Shown here: piece by piece, positions 25,581 through 38,400 of the stretch
How positions within the stretch are numbered: the stretch's first letter is position 1
Layout of the letters: every line of letters begins with the position of its first letter
From: Coturnix japonica
Lineage: Eukaryota > Chordata > Aves > Galliformes > Phasianidae
NCBI RefSeq assembly: GCF_001577835.2
Contig: NC_029516.1
Coordinates: forward strand, 68,744,186-68,808,185
Direction of reading: 5' to 3'
Length of the DNA: 64,000 nt
Notes under the pieces: model-generated
Seen by the model: the letters and a program-made list of their open reading frames with translations, nothing else
Told to the model about the DNA's origin: nothing
Databases searched by the model: none
Position numbers and translations under genes: made by a program

Positions 25581-26110
25581 CTGTCAGCTCTCCAGCTGAC
25601 GAACCAGGCCTGGGCGGCAGCTGCCCCAAACCACCTGCTCACAGCTGGGAAGAGTCAGACAGGTTCAGCCCCACCACCTCATTCCCACCGCCCTATGCCC
25701 ACTATATAAGTGCTCGCCGCCTCCACACCCACCTGCTGCCGTGCACGGTCCTCTGTGCCCGCACCACGGCCCGATGGAGAAGCGGGGGCTGCTCAGGGAC
25801 AGGCCGTGGCCGGTGGGCAGGGGCAGAGCCCAAGGGCCACAGCGACGTCCATAGCCGCCTCACTACCCTCGCCCGCCCCATGAACCGGAAAAAGGAAGAG
25901 TACGACAAAAACTAATGGGTCGCGCCGCCCAAGGAAACCACGGCGACGAGACATAGGCTTGTCTATAGCCTATGAGAAGCAGAGACGGAAAGGGGCGGCT
26001 TTCAAACCCCGCTGCAGCCTATAAGCGGGGCTATTCTGGAGCCCGCCTCCTTTCTCTTCCCCATCTAATAGCCGATGGAGAAAGGTTCCGGCGTTACTGC
26101 CCGCTTTGCT
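25580..26110 (-). promoter_or_regulatory. M6PR: GC-rich promoter region of M6PR, possibly bidirectional
   Basis: This is the only CpG-dense region upstream of M6PR. It contains GGGGCGG-type GC boxes. A possible noncoding exon 1 donor on the - strand (GCAG followed by GTGGGT) ends at about 25,733. TATA-like words also occur on the + strand (CTATATAAG near 25,702, CCTATAAGCG near 26,018), so divergent transcription is possible. The exon 1 limits were not resolved. Confidence 0.55.
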
Positions 26111-27145
26111 TTCCTTCTGATGAACGGAGATGGGAGTCCCCTACCTAGTACCCTGTGATTGCCTGGCTCCGGGTGGTCAGTACTGGGCCCTATAGCAGCT
26201 CTCAGCCTCTGGAGCTGAACGGCTCTTCTTCATATGGGCTGTGCTTCTGAATAAAAGCATCTCCTACAGCCACTGCGTGTTCTTTGTCACTGTAGAGGAG
26301 TTCCAGCTGCTCGCTGGTGAGGCTGCTATGCTTGAACATCCTGGATGTGATTAATAAGGCTTTACTTGTTCTGACACTGGACAGTTTAAGTGATGTTTAC
26401 CCCAACTGTGATGGTGGCAGCCCAATTTCTAGTGCTCTCATTTGTGTGTGTGTGTGTGTGTTGTTTTTGTTTGTCTTTTGTTTTTTGATTTTTAGAAGAG
26501 TTGGGACAGCTGGGCCTTGTGTGGCTTTTAGTAAAAAGGAAATGCATAACTGTAAACATGCTAGAGAAAGCACTGGTTTGGGAGGAGACTTGTATGATAT
26601 GCATGTTGAGCAGAGAAGAACTGGATATATAAGCATTACATGCATCCTGGAAAGCTGGATTGAGTCTGACAGTTAGTACCATACTGCTGATTCTACTGGG
26701 AGCATGGCACAGGCATCTGCATAAGCTGCATAGAATTTATTTACATGCACAGTTAGCTATTAACTGTGCTGTCTGCTTACCTGTCAGCTTTCTGTGTCCA
26801 AACTAAGGATTCTACTTTACTGCTGCTGTTTGAGATCTAAAAAAATAAATAATCAAACAGAGCTCTTAATTCTTCCCCACCAACCTTTGCTTTTCCACAG
26901 ATAACATCATCTTTTTCCTAATTCCTTTTCAACTGTTGGTCATGGCCTTAGTCTGGGTATTTAAGCAGTATCTGAATTCTGTTGATTTATTTCCAGCCAT
27001 ACTTTATGTTCCCAGCTAAGCTCTCAAAATGACTACAGCAATTTTTTCCCCTCACTGAGCTTGACAACCATTTCTACACTTCAGTAGTTTCCACTGCAGT
27101 CATTCAGGAAAGACATCCCTCCTGTGTTGCTCTAATATCTGAAAG
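26110..27145. other. Intergenic, no gene recognised
   Basis: A (GT)n run near 26,444-26,462 is the only clear structure. Open frames are short and lack family similarity. Confidence 0.5.
26444..26462. repeat. (GT)n microsatellite
   Basis: About nine GT units, followed by a T/G-rich stretch. Confidence 0.85.
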
Positions 27146-27149
27146 ACTG

Positions 27150-27600
27150 GGGTTGACTGGGACTCTTGGAGGTTACCTGGTCACTCTGCTGAGGCAAGGA
27201 CCACCAAGAATGGGTTCACAAGCACCATATCCAGGTGGCTTTTGAAGATCTCCAAGGAGGAGACCCCACAGTATCTCTGCCTGTGCTTCATCACTCCTAC
27301 AGCACAGAAGTGTTTCCTAGCGTTCAGAGAGAACCTCTTGTGCTCCAGTTTGTGCCAGTTTCCTATGATCTTGGCACTGGGCACCACTGAGAAGAGCCTG
27401 GTTCTATTTTTCTCTGCACTCTTTTTTTCAGGTGTTCATATACAGTAGTGAGATCACTCTGAGCCTTTTCTTTACCAGACTGAACAGTCCCAGCTCTCTC
27501 ACCCTCTCATCATGTGTGAGATACATCTTAGTTATGGTGCTTAATGGTCCTTTGCTGGACTATCTTCACTGGCTCAGTTTTTCTCTTGTTACTGACACTG
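27150..27600 (-). mobile_element. CR1 LINE fragment
   Basis: Antisense CR1 with the usual order on the + strand: AAGATCTCCAAGGAGGAGAC, AGAAGTGTTTCCTAGCGTTC, CACTGAGAAGAGCCTGG, CAGTCCCAGCTCTCTC. It is truncated at both ends and degenerate. Confidence 0.8.
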
Positions 27601-27644
27601 TTGAGAAGTTGACTGCCATTTTTTTTTTAGCTATACTGTACATC

Positions 27645-27745
27645 TGTGTAACGTGGTGTAGGGAACCTGCTTTGGCAGGGGGGTTGGACTCTATGATCTT
27701 TAGAGGTCCCTTCCAACCCCTACAATTCTGTGATTCTGTGATCTC
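27645..27745 (+). mobile_element. CR1 LINE 3' end
   Basis: Ends in GTCCCTTCCAACCCCTACAA and ATTCTGTGATTCTGTGAT, the CR1 3' terminus with its octamer-type repeat. It faces the opposite way to the CR1 piece just before it. Confidence 0.85.
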
Positions 27746-27749
27746 TATT

Positions 27750-29365
27750 GAAAACTAACTCTCAAAACTGAGCTAACATTATAATAGGCATCAGAAGAAT
27801 GAACTCTGGGCTAGTAGTGTGTTTAGGTATCAGAAGAATAAGAAACAAATAAGGACTGTCTCTCCTGGGTGTATGATTATTGACCTCGCACATCAGGCTA
27901 TTAATCTGCTTTTTGAACAACACCTCTACTTCCCTGTTGACAGCAGCTGGCGTGCCGTAGCCACTGCTTTCATCCCTGTGGTCTTCTTAATCTTGTACTA
28001 TATCTATCCATCTGCTTCTGTCTTGAGGGAGATCACTTCAGACCTGCACACTCACAATTACTGCTGTGATGCAATTCAGGCCTTTTGCATTGGCGAACAA
28101 AGAACATGAATTTTGCAAGTAATCACTTCTTCCACTCAGTGCCGCTTTTAAAATATCCCTCAGCAGCATAGGAAACTTCTCCAAAAGTCCCCATTCTGGT
28201 AATAAATTGAGTTATTTTGCACAGCTTTCCAACTTCACATTTTTTGTCTTCTGAATGCAGCCTCACATTTCCCGTTTCACAAGCATTGAACCCTAGTACT
28301 CAGCAGCCTGATTGAAACATCTCGTCACACGCTCTGCTTTGGTGTGTAGGAAAGCAGATGAGAGACTTACTCAGCAGAAACAAGTGAGGAAATAATCTCT
28401 ACTTCTGTCAAATTCTCTCCTACACCTTCTCCAAGAGTCAAAACTAGACAGGAAAGGAGAGGTAAGGCAGCTGGATTTTAGTTCTAGCAGAAGTGAGATC
28501 TAATGAAAACATTAAAGCAGATGAGTCAGTGACCTGGTGATATTCCCCTTCCTCCCTTCCTACTTCCACTCCTCCTTCTCTCCCTTCATTTCTCACTCTG
28601 TCAAGCCCCTTTCAGTGTCTACTATTGGTCATTCAATCCAGGCACCCCTTTCTTCAAAAGAGGCGTACACTTCAAGTTGTCAGCTTGGCAGCAGTAAGGT
28701 TAAACACTTCATTATAAACTTTCCTCCTTCACTTTTTTCTTTTCCTCCATCAAAATTATCTAATGGTATAGGGTTCTTTTTTTTGTTGTTGTTGCTGTTT
28801 TAAAAATAGAAATGAACTCTCCCACTGCTCTGGTTTATAGAGATGTCCCGAGATTTTTCATGCTGATTTGCTGAATAAGGTTTGTTTCTTTTTTTCCTGC
28901 GTTTGGTTTGAAACAATAGAGAATGAACTGCTTGACTTCTTGCCAGTAGGTACCAGCTCGGTTGGCATTTAAGAATTAAGTGTTTCACTACCATTCCTAT
29001 AGCCTTCTCATGGGAGCAGTTACCCCTAAAAGCAGGAACCTGGAGGATGCAAGAGATGCCTACTTTGAGAGCAATAGAGGAATAAAAACAGAAGTGAAAA
29101 TGCCTCATTTGCCCATAGCTTCCTATTTTGAAATTGTTACGTGATTGTGCTTCCATCACCCACCCTCCCACTCTCCCCTTTCTTTTGAAACTGCATTTGT
29201 GGTCACTGTGACAAGAGAAGTTGCTGGATTGAAGTGTGCTAAGCCAGGGCCTGCACACAGTTCACAGCAGTCACAAGCTGATCCCGTTTCTGTGTTTCCT
29301 GACTTGCCTCTCTTGAGGTGGTTTGCTAATACACGACTGCTTTCATTATCCTTGTCTTACAATGT
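27750..29365. other. Intergenic, no gene recognised
   Basis: No splice-supported exon, LTR, RNA gene or repeat tail was seen. Confidence 0.5.
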
Positions 29366-29369
29366 TACT

Positions 29370-29999
29370 TCATGAAAGCAAATGGGATCCTGGGCTCCAT
29401 CAGGAGAGGGGTGGTCAGCAGGGATAGGGAGGTGATTGTCCCTTTTTACTCGGCTCTTGTGAGGCCCCATCTGGAGTACTGTGTCCAGGTGTGGAGCCCT
29501 CAGTACAAAAAAGACATAGAGATTTTGGAAAGGGTCCAGAGGAGGGCCACGAAGATGATCAGGGGGCTGGAGCACCTCCCCTATGAGGACAGGCTGAGGG
29601 AGTTGGGTTTGTTCAGCCTAGAGAAGAGAAGGTTGCGGGGTGACCTCATTGCAGCCTTTCAATACCTGAAGGGAACTTATACCCAGGAGGGGAGTAAACT
29701 CTTCGAAAGGGCTGACAATAGCAGGACACGGGGAAATGGTTTTAAGTTAAAAGAGGGAAGATTTAGGTTGGATGTTAGGGGGAAGTTCTTCACTAGGAGA
29801 GTGGTTAGGCCCTGGAACAGGCTGCCCAGGGAGGTTGTGGATGCCCCGTCCTTGGAGGTGTTCAAGACCAGGTTGGACGGGGCCCTGGGCAACCTGATCT
29901 AGTAAATGTGTATGTTTGGTGGCCCTGCCAGGCAGGGGGTTGGAACCACATGATCCTTGAGGTCCCTTCCAACCTGGGTCATTCTGAGATTCTGTGATT
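29370..29999 (+). mobile_element. CR1 LINE, relatively young 3' part
   Basis: An open frame of about 176 codons (29372-29902) covers the C-terminus of CR1 ORF2. It shows [53 protein letters not shown] and [18 protein letters not shown]. The CR1 3' end follows, with ATTCTGAGATTCTGTGATTC. It is 5'-truncated, as is usual for CR1. Good frame preservation suggests a later insertion than its neighbours. Confidence 0.93.
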
Positions 30000-30139
30000 C
30001 ATGAATTAGTGTTTCCATTGACCATTGCCTGTTAATAGCACAGTAATTTAGTTGCTTAGTTTCTGCATGAAAAAGCTACCTGTGCATTTAGCAACTCAGA
30101 TGACTCCTTATAGGCTGTGGGAGACCTGGGGATTCTTCA

Positions 30140-30572
30140 AATCTGAAGAACTTGGGGTTACTGGTGGATGGGAAGGTAAACATAAGCCAGCATTGTGTCC
30201 CCACAGCCCAGAAAACCAACAGTATCCTCGGCTGCATCAAAAGAAGCATGACCAGTAGGCTGAGGGAGGTGATCCTGCTCCTGTATTCTGTGCTGGTGAG
30301 GCCTTACCTGGAGTATTGTGTGCAGATATGGAGTTCTCAGGGGAGACACAGACCCACTGGGGCATGGGCAGAGGAGCATCACAAAAATGATCCAAGGGAT
30401 GGAACACCTCTCTTACAAGATCAGGCTGAAAGAGGGGCTGTTCTGTCTGGAGAAGTGAAGGCTCTGAGATGACCTGATAGTTGCTTTTCGGTATCTAAAG
30501 GGGAACTACAGGTCAGACTCTTTAGTACAGTCTGTGGTGATAGGACAAGGGGAAGTGGCTCAGACTTAGAAG
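30140..30572 (+). mobile_element. CR1 LINE fragment, degenerate
   Basis: CR1 landmarks such as CTTGGGGTTACTGGTGGATG, GTGAGGCCTTACCTGGAGTA and GGACAAGGGGAAGTGG occur in order. No intact frame remains. Confidence 0.8.
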
Positions 30573-30574
30573 AA

Positions 30575-31300
30575 GAAGAAAGAAGAAGGATAAATCCTCA
30601 GGACATCACAGGGTCCACAGTGGTGACTTGCTTTTCTTTCCTTTTCTCTCTCTCTCTTCCCCCCCTTTTCTTCTCTTTTTCCTCACATGCTTATCTTTTA
30701 GTAAATAAAGGTGCGTTCTTGATCAATCACCTCCATTCTGAGTATTAATTCAGGGGCTTCAGGATCAGCATAACAAACCACAAGCGACTTCAGCTTGCAA
30801 AAACCAGCATGAGTGCATGTGACTCATGTACAGATGTCTAGAAATTGCAAGGAGGGTCTGAAGTTCTGTGTTTCATGCATTCGTGTTTTTAGATGTTTAT
30901 CCTGACAACTGTATTTCTTTATTCCATTGTAATTTCTTCATTTAATCTATCCATGAGAACTGTTTTTCAGTAGGTTCTTGCTTGCAAGTGTCCTTCTGTT
31001 GATTAATAGTAGAGAAATCTGGTATTTTAATTATTTTACAGACGACTTCCACCCACACTGTCCTGAGCAATGGACAGTCAACAGAGGGAGCTGTTACCTC
31101 TTCTCCAAGAAGAAGCAGGATTTGCATTCCAGCCAGGAATCCTGCTGAGCACAGGAAGCTCATCTCCTGTTTGTCAGCAATACCAGCTAAATGGTGATGG
31201 CTTTCATGTTCTTTGAGGACCTTCTGTGTCCTTGTGTCAACGTCCATCCTGCCATTTTATTCCTAGGAATTGAATTTCCTAGGCTGTTCATTATCTTTTC
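30575..31300. other. Intergenic, polypyrimidine tract and unrecognised DNA
   Basis: A CT-rich tract lies at about 30,630-30,690, followed by an AATAAA word near 30,704. This resembles an LTR end but the evidence is too weak to call one. The rest shows nothing. Confidence 0.45.
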
Positions 31301-31304
31301 TTTG

Positions 31305-32320
31305 CTTAAGGGGTTGGAAGGGACCATAAATACTTTGTCCAATCCCACTGCTGGAGCAGGAACACCTCGATTAGTTCACACAGGAACACATCTAGCAGGG
31401 TTTTTAATGTCTCTGGGGAAGGAGACCCCACAACCTCTCTGGGCAGCCTGTTCCAGTGTTCTGTTACCCTCACTGTGAAGAAGTTTTTTTCTCATATTTA
31501 TGTGGAACCTCCTATGTTCCAGCTTGCACCCATTGCCCCTTGTCCTATCATTGGATGTCACTGAGAAGAGCCTGGCTCCATCCTCCTGACACTCACCCTT
31601 TACATATTTATAAACATTAATGAGGTCATCTCTTAGTCTCTTCCAAGCTAAAGAGACCCAGCTCACTCAGCCTTTCCTTAATAAGGGAGATGCTCCATTC
31701 CCTTCATCTTCGTTGTGGATCTGTGCTGGACTCTCTCAAGCAGTTCCCTGTCAGTTCAAGAAGACTGGGGGGCCCAGAACTGGACACAATATTCCAGATG
31801 TGGTCTCATCAGGGTGGAGTGGAGGGGCAGAACCTCTCTCAACCTACTAACAACATCACTTCTAATACACTGGAGGATGCCTTTGGCCTTCTTGGCCACA
31901 AGGGCAAAGTGCTGGCTCATGGTCATGCTCAGGTCCCTTTCCCCTATGCTGCTCTCCAACAGGTCAGTCCCCAACCTCTACAGTAGACTCTCCTCTTCCA
32001 CTTGAGTTTGCCCAGCAGTCCCCTGTTTAACCATGCAGGTCTCCTGGCTCCCTTTCTTGACTCCCTACCTGTTTGGGATGCTCTGATTTTGAGCTTGGCA
32101 GAAGCACTCCTTGAATGCTAACAAACTATATTTGGCTCCTTTATCTTCAAGTACCCTGTTCCATGGGATTTCCCCTAGCAATTGCTAGAAAAGGACAAAG
32201 TTGGCCCTACTGAAGTCCAGGGATTGTGATTCTGCTTGGTATTCTGTTCCTGCCACATAAAATCCTGAACACCACCCCCAACCTTCACTGCTTTAGCCAG
32301 ATCCTCCTTGTTAGTGAAGT
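31305..32320 (-). mobile_element. CR1 LINE, long antisense copy
   Basis: Starts on the + strand with GGTTGGAAGGGACCATAAAT and runs through GGAGACCCCACAACCTCTCT, CAGCCTGTTCCAGTGTTCTG and GGCCCAGAACTGGACACAAT, all CR1 complement landmarks. It continues into less conserved CR1 DNA near 32.2 kb. The frames are broken. Confidence 0.85.
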
Positions 32321-32329
32321 TATCCTGGA

Positions 32330-32376
32330 TAGCATTAATCCGAGGGTCATGGGTTTGAGCTCCACACTGAGTGCCA
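32330..32376 (+). repeat. tRNA-like 3' half
   Basis: A stretch with a B-box-like GGGTTTGAGCTCC and an end reading GTGCCA resembles the 3' half of a tRNA or tRNA-derived SINE. There is no convincing 5' half: the bases before it fit CR1. Chance similarity is possible. Confidence 0.25.
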
Positions 32377-32697
32377 AAATAAATAGTGTTGCATTTTGAA
32401 GAGCTGATCAGGTGACACTCCTTCCCAAGCCATAACCATCCCACCATAGCCAACTCCACCAACTTTACCATTCAACATGATGCCATACTGTACAGAATAT
32501 CCCTTTGGTCAGTTCTGGTCAGCTGTCCTGGCTGTGTCCCCTCCCAGCTCCTTGTCCAGCCCCAGCCTCTTCACTGGCAGCAGTATTATCAGAATTGTTT
32601 TTTCCCTAAATCAAAAACATGGCATCATACCAGTCACTCTGAAGAAAATTAACTATTCCAGCTGAAAACAGGACACGGAGTTTTCATAAATCTACTT

Positions 32698-32832
32698 TGT
32701 TTGGAAGGGACCTCAAAGATCATCTAGTTCCAACCCCCCTGCCATAGGCAGGATTGCCAACTGCTAGATCAAGCACTAGATCAGATTGCCCAGAGCCCCA
32801 TCCATCATGGCCTTGAACACCTTCATGGTGTT
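32698..32832 (-). mobile_element. CR1 LINE 3'-end fragment
   Basis: On the + strand it reads GGAAGGGACCTCAAAGATCA, TCTAGTTCCAACCCCCCTGC, then CCTTGAACACCTTCATGG, the complement of a CR1 3' end. Confidence 0.85.
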
Positions 32833-32839
32833 TCCTTGA

Positions 32840-34700
32840 GGACCTCAGAAATAACCTTCTAAAATTTAGCCAGAAAAACTCTAGAAAGCCTGCTGACATT
32901 CTATGTTGTGCCCACAGCACATAGAAATAAAAGGAGATTGAGGGAAAGCTCATTGTCACTGCCCCGTCTATGCTATCACCTATAAAGTGAAACACACTGG
33001 TCATGCATATACCCTGGGAATTAGGCTGGCAGAGCCAAAGATACTATTGGGAGTGTTATGGAGGCCAAGCAGCTTGAGGGCAAATTTTGAAAGGTGGTTT
33101 GATATCTGTATGTGTTCACTGGTACCTACTGGAATTTTCAAGCCTTTACAAACCTGCTCCCTTAACCAACAATTAACATTTCTCAGATTTTGGCTATAGA
33201 GTGCTTGTAGGACCAAGGAGGATCTTTAGGACTAAAGATAGGGACCTGTTTTTTGATCAGAGTGAGACTATTTTCTAAACAGCGCAGCTTTGGCTTCTCC
33301 TGCTGCGTGCAGTCCTACACCTCTTTCCAGTAACCAGTCAGTTCAAACCAATGTAAACAAAAAGGCTTTGACCATCCTGTGTACAAATCCTCTTCTGTGT
33401 CAGTGAGGTAAATCTGGGTTACATTTCTTCTGGGCAGACAGAACAACGTGAAGGCACTATATAGAGAAGGCAGAGCACAATCTTGGGCTGTGTTTCTTTT
33501 GTGAATTCCCCAAGGAACTCAGACATGCACAACTATCCTCTTTCCTTTCTCATTCAGGTCAATAAAGGACAGAATGAGGTCTCTAATGAAGGATTATTGT
33601 GTAATTGCACTTGGATTTCTTAACTCTAAACTTCCTAAGCTTAGGAAACTTATGATGGTAGTAGGAGGGGGAAAGGACAGACAAGTAATCACTTTATCCT
33701 ATAGCTTTTTTAATGCCCAAATTACTTTCTACATTCTGTAACACAGATGTCTATTCTTTGGAGTTTGAGTTAGGACTACAAGAAAGACAGATATGTCCAG
33801 ACACTTGCAAAGCTAATCATTACCAAAGCTATTGATCTTCCTGCTGCAGACCAAGGTAACTACAGTAAAGACAATTGTCAGAAAGAAGTTTTCCCTCTAG
33901 ATACATTACCCATCATACTGCATTACATAGATTTTCAGGTATTGAAACCAAGAAGGACTCCTGCAAACAGCAGTAATTACATCCCAATAACTTGACCTGA
34001 AGTAAGAATCAGTGATAGACAAAGCATGACCCAGCCTGCACATGTTCTGCAGCACCTGAGTAAATGCTGTTCTTGGGAATGGTTAATGTGTTACACGCTG
34101 TTAGTTGGGTTGACCTTTTGGCAGCTTCCTCTGGTTACTGTCCCTGTTTCCATCAGTTGAAGGTCAGACTGCCTCAGATTTGATTGCCCAGCTGCTCTCT
34201 GGCCCCTTTTCCCGGCATTAGGTATTGTGAGACTAGGAATGGAGAGCACAAGAGAGCAGAGTGGGTAGAGGAATCATGTTTTCACAGTTTGCATACCCCG
34301 ATTTGAGATTCTGTAAGGCTGACATATTTGTCCTGCTTGAAATAACTGGCAAACCCACTCTTGCTTCCCAAACACTCACTCATTCTTCTGCTCCCAAGTG
34401 AAAAGAAATAATCTCTCCTCCAGCAGCATCCATAGATGTGTCTAGCCCTACACAAGGAGCCTTGCCATAAATTGGGGTCTTTCTCTCACCCTTTGCTATT
34501 AACCCTTCTTTACTTTAGCTACCACTGTTCCTCCTCTGCTGCATGCTGCCCTGCCCCAAAGAGAGACAGCTCTACCCTGTAGAAATCCTCCCCTTCCTCT
34601 TTCCTTCTGCATCTGGACTTCTGCCTGGATTCAGAGAGTTCTAGCTCCTCTTTGCAGCCTCTCCCATTTCTGGATGGTGCCTGAACCTTAGTCCTTATCT
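32840..34700. other. Intergenic 5' flank of alpha-2-macroglobulin-like gene A
   Basis: No exon, repeat tail or RNA gene was recognised. Liver-type or oviduct-type regulatory sites may lie here but none could be assigned with confidence. Confidence 0.45.
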
Positions 34701-34730
34701 CCTCCAGCCTCTGGTCTGTTTGCAGAAGAG

Positions 34731-34737
34731 TATAAAG
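34731..34737 (+). promoter_or_regulatory. TATA box of alpha-2-macroglobulin-like gene A
   Basis: TATAAAG lies 93 bases before the start codon at 34824. This suits transcription starting near 34,760 with a leader of about 65 bases. There is no CpG island, in keeping with a tissue-restricted secreted protein. Confidence 0.75.
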
Positions 34738-34823
34738 GGGCTGACTCAGGGACAGAGTAGCAGTAGGAGCACCGATGGACTAGGCTGGTTGGATCTTTTA
34801 CCTACTACATCCTGTTCTGCACC

Positions 34824-35362
34824 ATGGGGAAAGTGGAGTCCAGCAAATTTAGCATCTTCATTCTCCTCTTCCTCCTTGGAGACGCTTTGCCCACCACAGA
34901 ACCGTAAGCTACACAGGGGAGAATCTTGGCAGGCTGGAGACCTGCTTTTTCCCCCCCCCCCCCTCTGTTTCTTTGTATTTTATCTTTCAACTACCTTCTT
35001 TTACCTTGGAATAAAGACATGAGGGTTGGGTAAAATGTCTTCTATAAGCAGCAGCTCTAGTGCTTTTGAGGGACCCAGAAGAGTCATTGCAATTGAGGTA
35101 TCAGTAAAACTGCAGCCTAAATAAATAATATGAAAAGGAGGAGAGCGGAAAGGAAGAGCGTTTGCTTTTTCACAGAGCTGACAGGATAGTACCAAACTAC
35201 TTGCACTAAACTGATTATTTATGTAAAAGACAACTTGTTATAACTGTTTACACACACTTTTTCTGAAGGAAAAAACAAAAACAACCTGTTTTCTGAAAGA
35301 CAAACATTTCGTTCATTTATTATCTTACTTCTAGGTCTAAATGCCTGGGAGACGTGAGTGGG

Positions 35363-35404
<42 letters not shown>

Positions 35405-38400
35405 AATAACATGGAAGAGAAAAAAGAGCAAATGATAGATCTGGCATGACCAAAAATAGTTTTATTTCTCAATTCATATTTTTCGGTTCAGCCAATGAAA
35501 TGAAAATTTCCTTCTCACCCAGGGTTATATGTCACTGTAGAACTGTGGCTGTTAGATCTGTGGAGTGCTAACAGACAGAGAGACTGTATCCTACTGCGTT
35601 CTTTCCTCACTCCCTTTTGCCCTGTTGGTATGTGAAGGAGTGACAAACATTGTCTGGCAAAGGCAACAACTGACTTTTTGCTCTTTTCACCACACCATTC
35701 ATGGTCTCAGAACAGTGTTTCTGTTGTGATAGACCCTGGAAAAAATATCCCTTCCAAAAATTTGCACTGAGAATCTCACCTCATCCTCCCTTCCTCTTTC
35801 CAGGCAGTACATGGTGCTTCTGCCCTTTCTGATACACACTGATTCTCCTGAGAAAATCTGTGTTCAGCTGACTTACCTGAATGAGTCTGTGACATTGAAT
35901 GCTGCAATTGAGTATCAAGGGGAGAACAGGAGCTTGATTGATGATGTGGTATCGGAGAAGAATTTGTTTACCTGCATTCCTTTCACTGTGAGTATCTTAT
36001 TCCCTGTAGGATAAACTGTAAAGGCTCTGAGTTGTAATGAACAGAGTAACTATGAATAGGTATTCACTTTCCTCTTGGCTGAAAGTGTACTTATGTCTAG
36101 CCTCAAAATGCTGTCACTGATGAGCTCTCCTTAGCAAAGATATCTAAATGGGAGATGCTGAATCCTGGAGAACCTGCCCCATCTAGGACAGGAGGAGGAG
36201 AGGCCTGGAGAAAGAAGTGGATTTGGCAAATATGTTAAAAAAAATATTGTCTTGTAGCTGAGGATTTGCCCTACTAAATAGTATTATTGTGCTCTATATA
36301 TCTATTCTAGTTTCCATGGAAATAAATAGGAGGCATTATTTTTGGAGTGACTTATATAATTGGCAGATCCTAAGTCTAAAGCAACAGTCTTGGGCAACTG
36401 GGAATGTTGGTCACCTGGCTCACTATACAGATTATATCTTTGGTCTGATGGCTGAAGAACTGGCTTTCAGGATACTTAACAGGTTGAGATCTATGTCACA
36501 CATATACTGAAGACTGATTTTGTCACTTGGAGAGAGATGTATAAAGATCTGGTATGTCTGGTTTGAAAAAGGAAATGTTATGCAAAGACTAGAGAAGTTA
36601 CCTGAAAGAAGAGGGGAATTGCTCCATTCCCATGTGAATGTCAGGGCCAAAAACGACAGATTTCCATCAAGGAAGTAAGGACTTCTTAAAAATGGGTTGC
36701 AGAGTTGAGCTCTGTTACTGCATAGTACTTGCATAACCACGGCATAGCAGTAGGAAAGTAGAGAAATATAGTACAAGAAGAGATCAGTCTCTTATTCCTG
36801 ATTCCAATTCCTTCATCTCTGGGCCTGTCAGGATTACAACAGATTTATTATTTCAGGAAAGCCTGTTCAACAGGCCTTTACAAGTAGTCCATAACTCAGT
36901 TGCCTTCTTACAATTCTCCAGATTCCAAAATCAAAATCAAGCAGCCAGTCAACAGTCACATTTATTACTGTGACAGTGAAGGGGGAGACTCTGCAGTTCA
37001 GAAGCCGCAAGTCAGTGCTGGTCAAGAATTCTGAGAGTTTGGTCTTTGTCCAGACAGACAAACCTATCTACAAGCCTGGACAGACAGGTACAAAGTGGGA
37101 GGGGTGGAGATTCACACTCAAAGCAGAAACTCCTAAAACTGTTGTGCTATTCAGGCCAGATGCTGGCTGCTTTCAGTGGAGATTGGAAGATCAGTCTCTC
37201 ACGGCTGAGATGTATGTTTCTCATGCTCCACATGGGAACAATTTGGAGAATTCTAAAGAACATGCACGTAACTGGTGCACCAATACACATTTCTTTTGTC
37301 TCTGGGAGTTCTGTTGTTGTGGTCCATGCAGTTTGATCCACTTTTGTGCAGGTTGCAGTTTTGAACTCTTGTTAAAACCACAAAAACTGGAGCAGTGACT
37401 GGATATTTATCTTATAGAAAAATGGGTGAAAGTTCAGACTAAGACATGAAATAGTTTTCAAAGCGGCAGCTGATTTTGCACTGTGAAGACCAGGTGCCTA
37501 AATGATTCACTTGCATTCATCCTTATTAACCTTCATATTGACCTTCATTGTCCCTATTGGCCTTCATAGAAGTTGATCTAGTTAGAAAAAAAATTACAAG
37601 ACACATGTTAATTCCAATGTGAAAACATGATGTTGCGAAGTAGACAAAGGCAACTTGAATTTAACTTTGGTCTCAATTAAACAGTTTGTGATGCCCACTG
37701 TTGATAAGATGTTCACACTGCCATGATTTTGCTCCTAGCATCCTCTAATTAATATTTCCTACATGGGTAACATGGCATGATTTAGCTTTCCAGTGAATGC
37801 AGTTCCAGTAGAAGAGAATTAATCTGTTCTCTATTTCACCATGTGTTTGCAACTACTGTTTTCTGGTTGGTGACCACTCAGTGAAACCTCACTCTGCCTT
37901 TGCCCATTAGTCCTTTTCAGAATTGTTTCTCTGGATGAAAACTTCCATCCCTTGAATGAAGAGGTAAGTATGACACCTTTTTCAATCACTGTTTGGCTCT
38001 AAGTCACCTTTGTGGGAAAAGTGAGGAAAGAGGTGTGTTTTGTGCAGAATTTACAGTGCACAGAGATAGTTGTGCAATTTCCAGGTTATTTCAGATCTTG
38101 CTAGCAGGATCTGTTCTTCAGATTTCTGCATTCTTGGAGAGGTTAGAGATTATAACTTTAAATGGACAGTGCTGGTGTAAAAACCTCAACAGTGAGAAAA
38201 TCTGCCATTATCATAGCGGACATGCCACAGTTGGTTTAGCTGACAAATTAGTATTAAGCAAATATTTAATACAAATTGTCGCCATTCTCTTGATATATAT
38301 CTAAGCGCTCTGTTGCTCCCTATCAGGGGTTTTCTTCCTTATCCCATTGTATTAATAGCTTTTCCCCCAATATGTTAGTAGCCATAGTCATTTGACTGCA

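Noticed and set aside
30600-30780. Possible LTR end with CT-rich tract and AATAAA
   Set aside because: No matching partner, no clear terminal dinucleotides and no internal region; a polypyrimidine tract after a CR1 fragment explains it.
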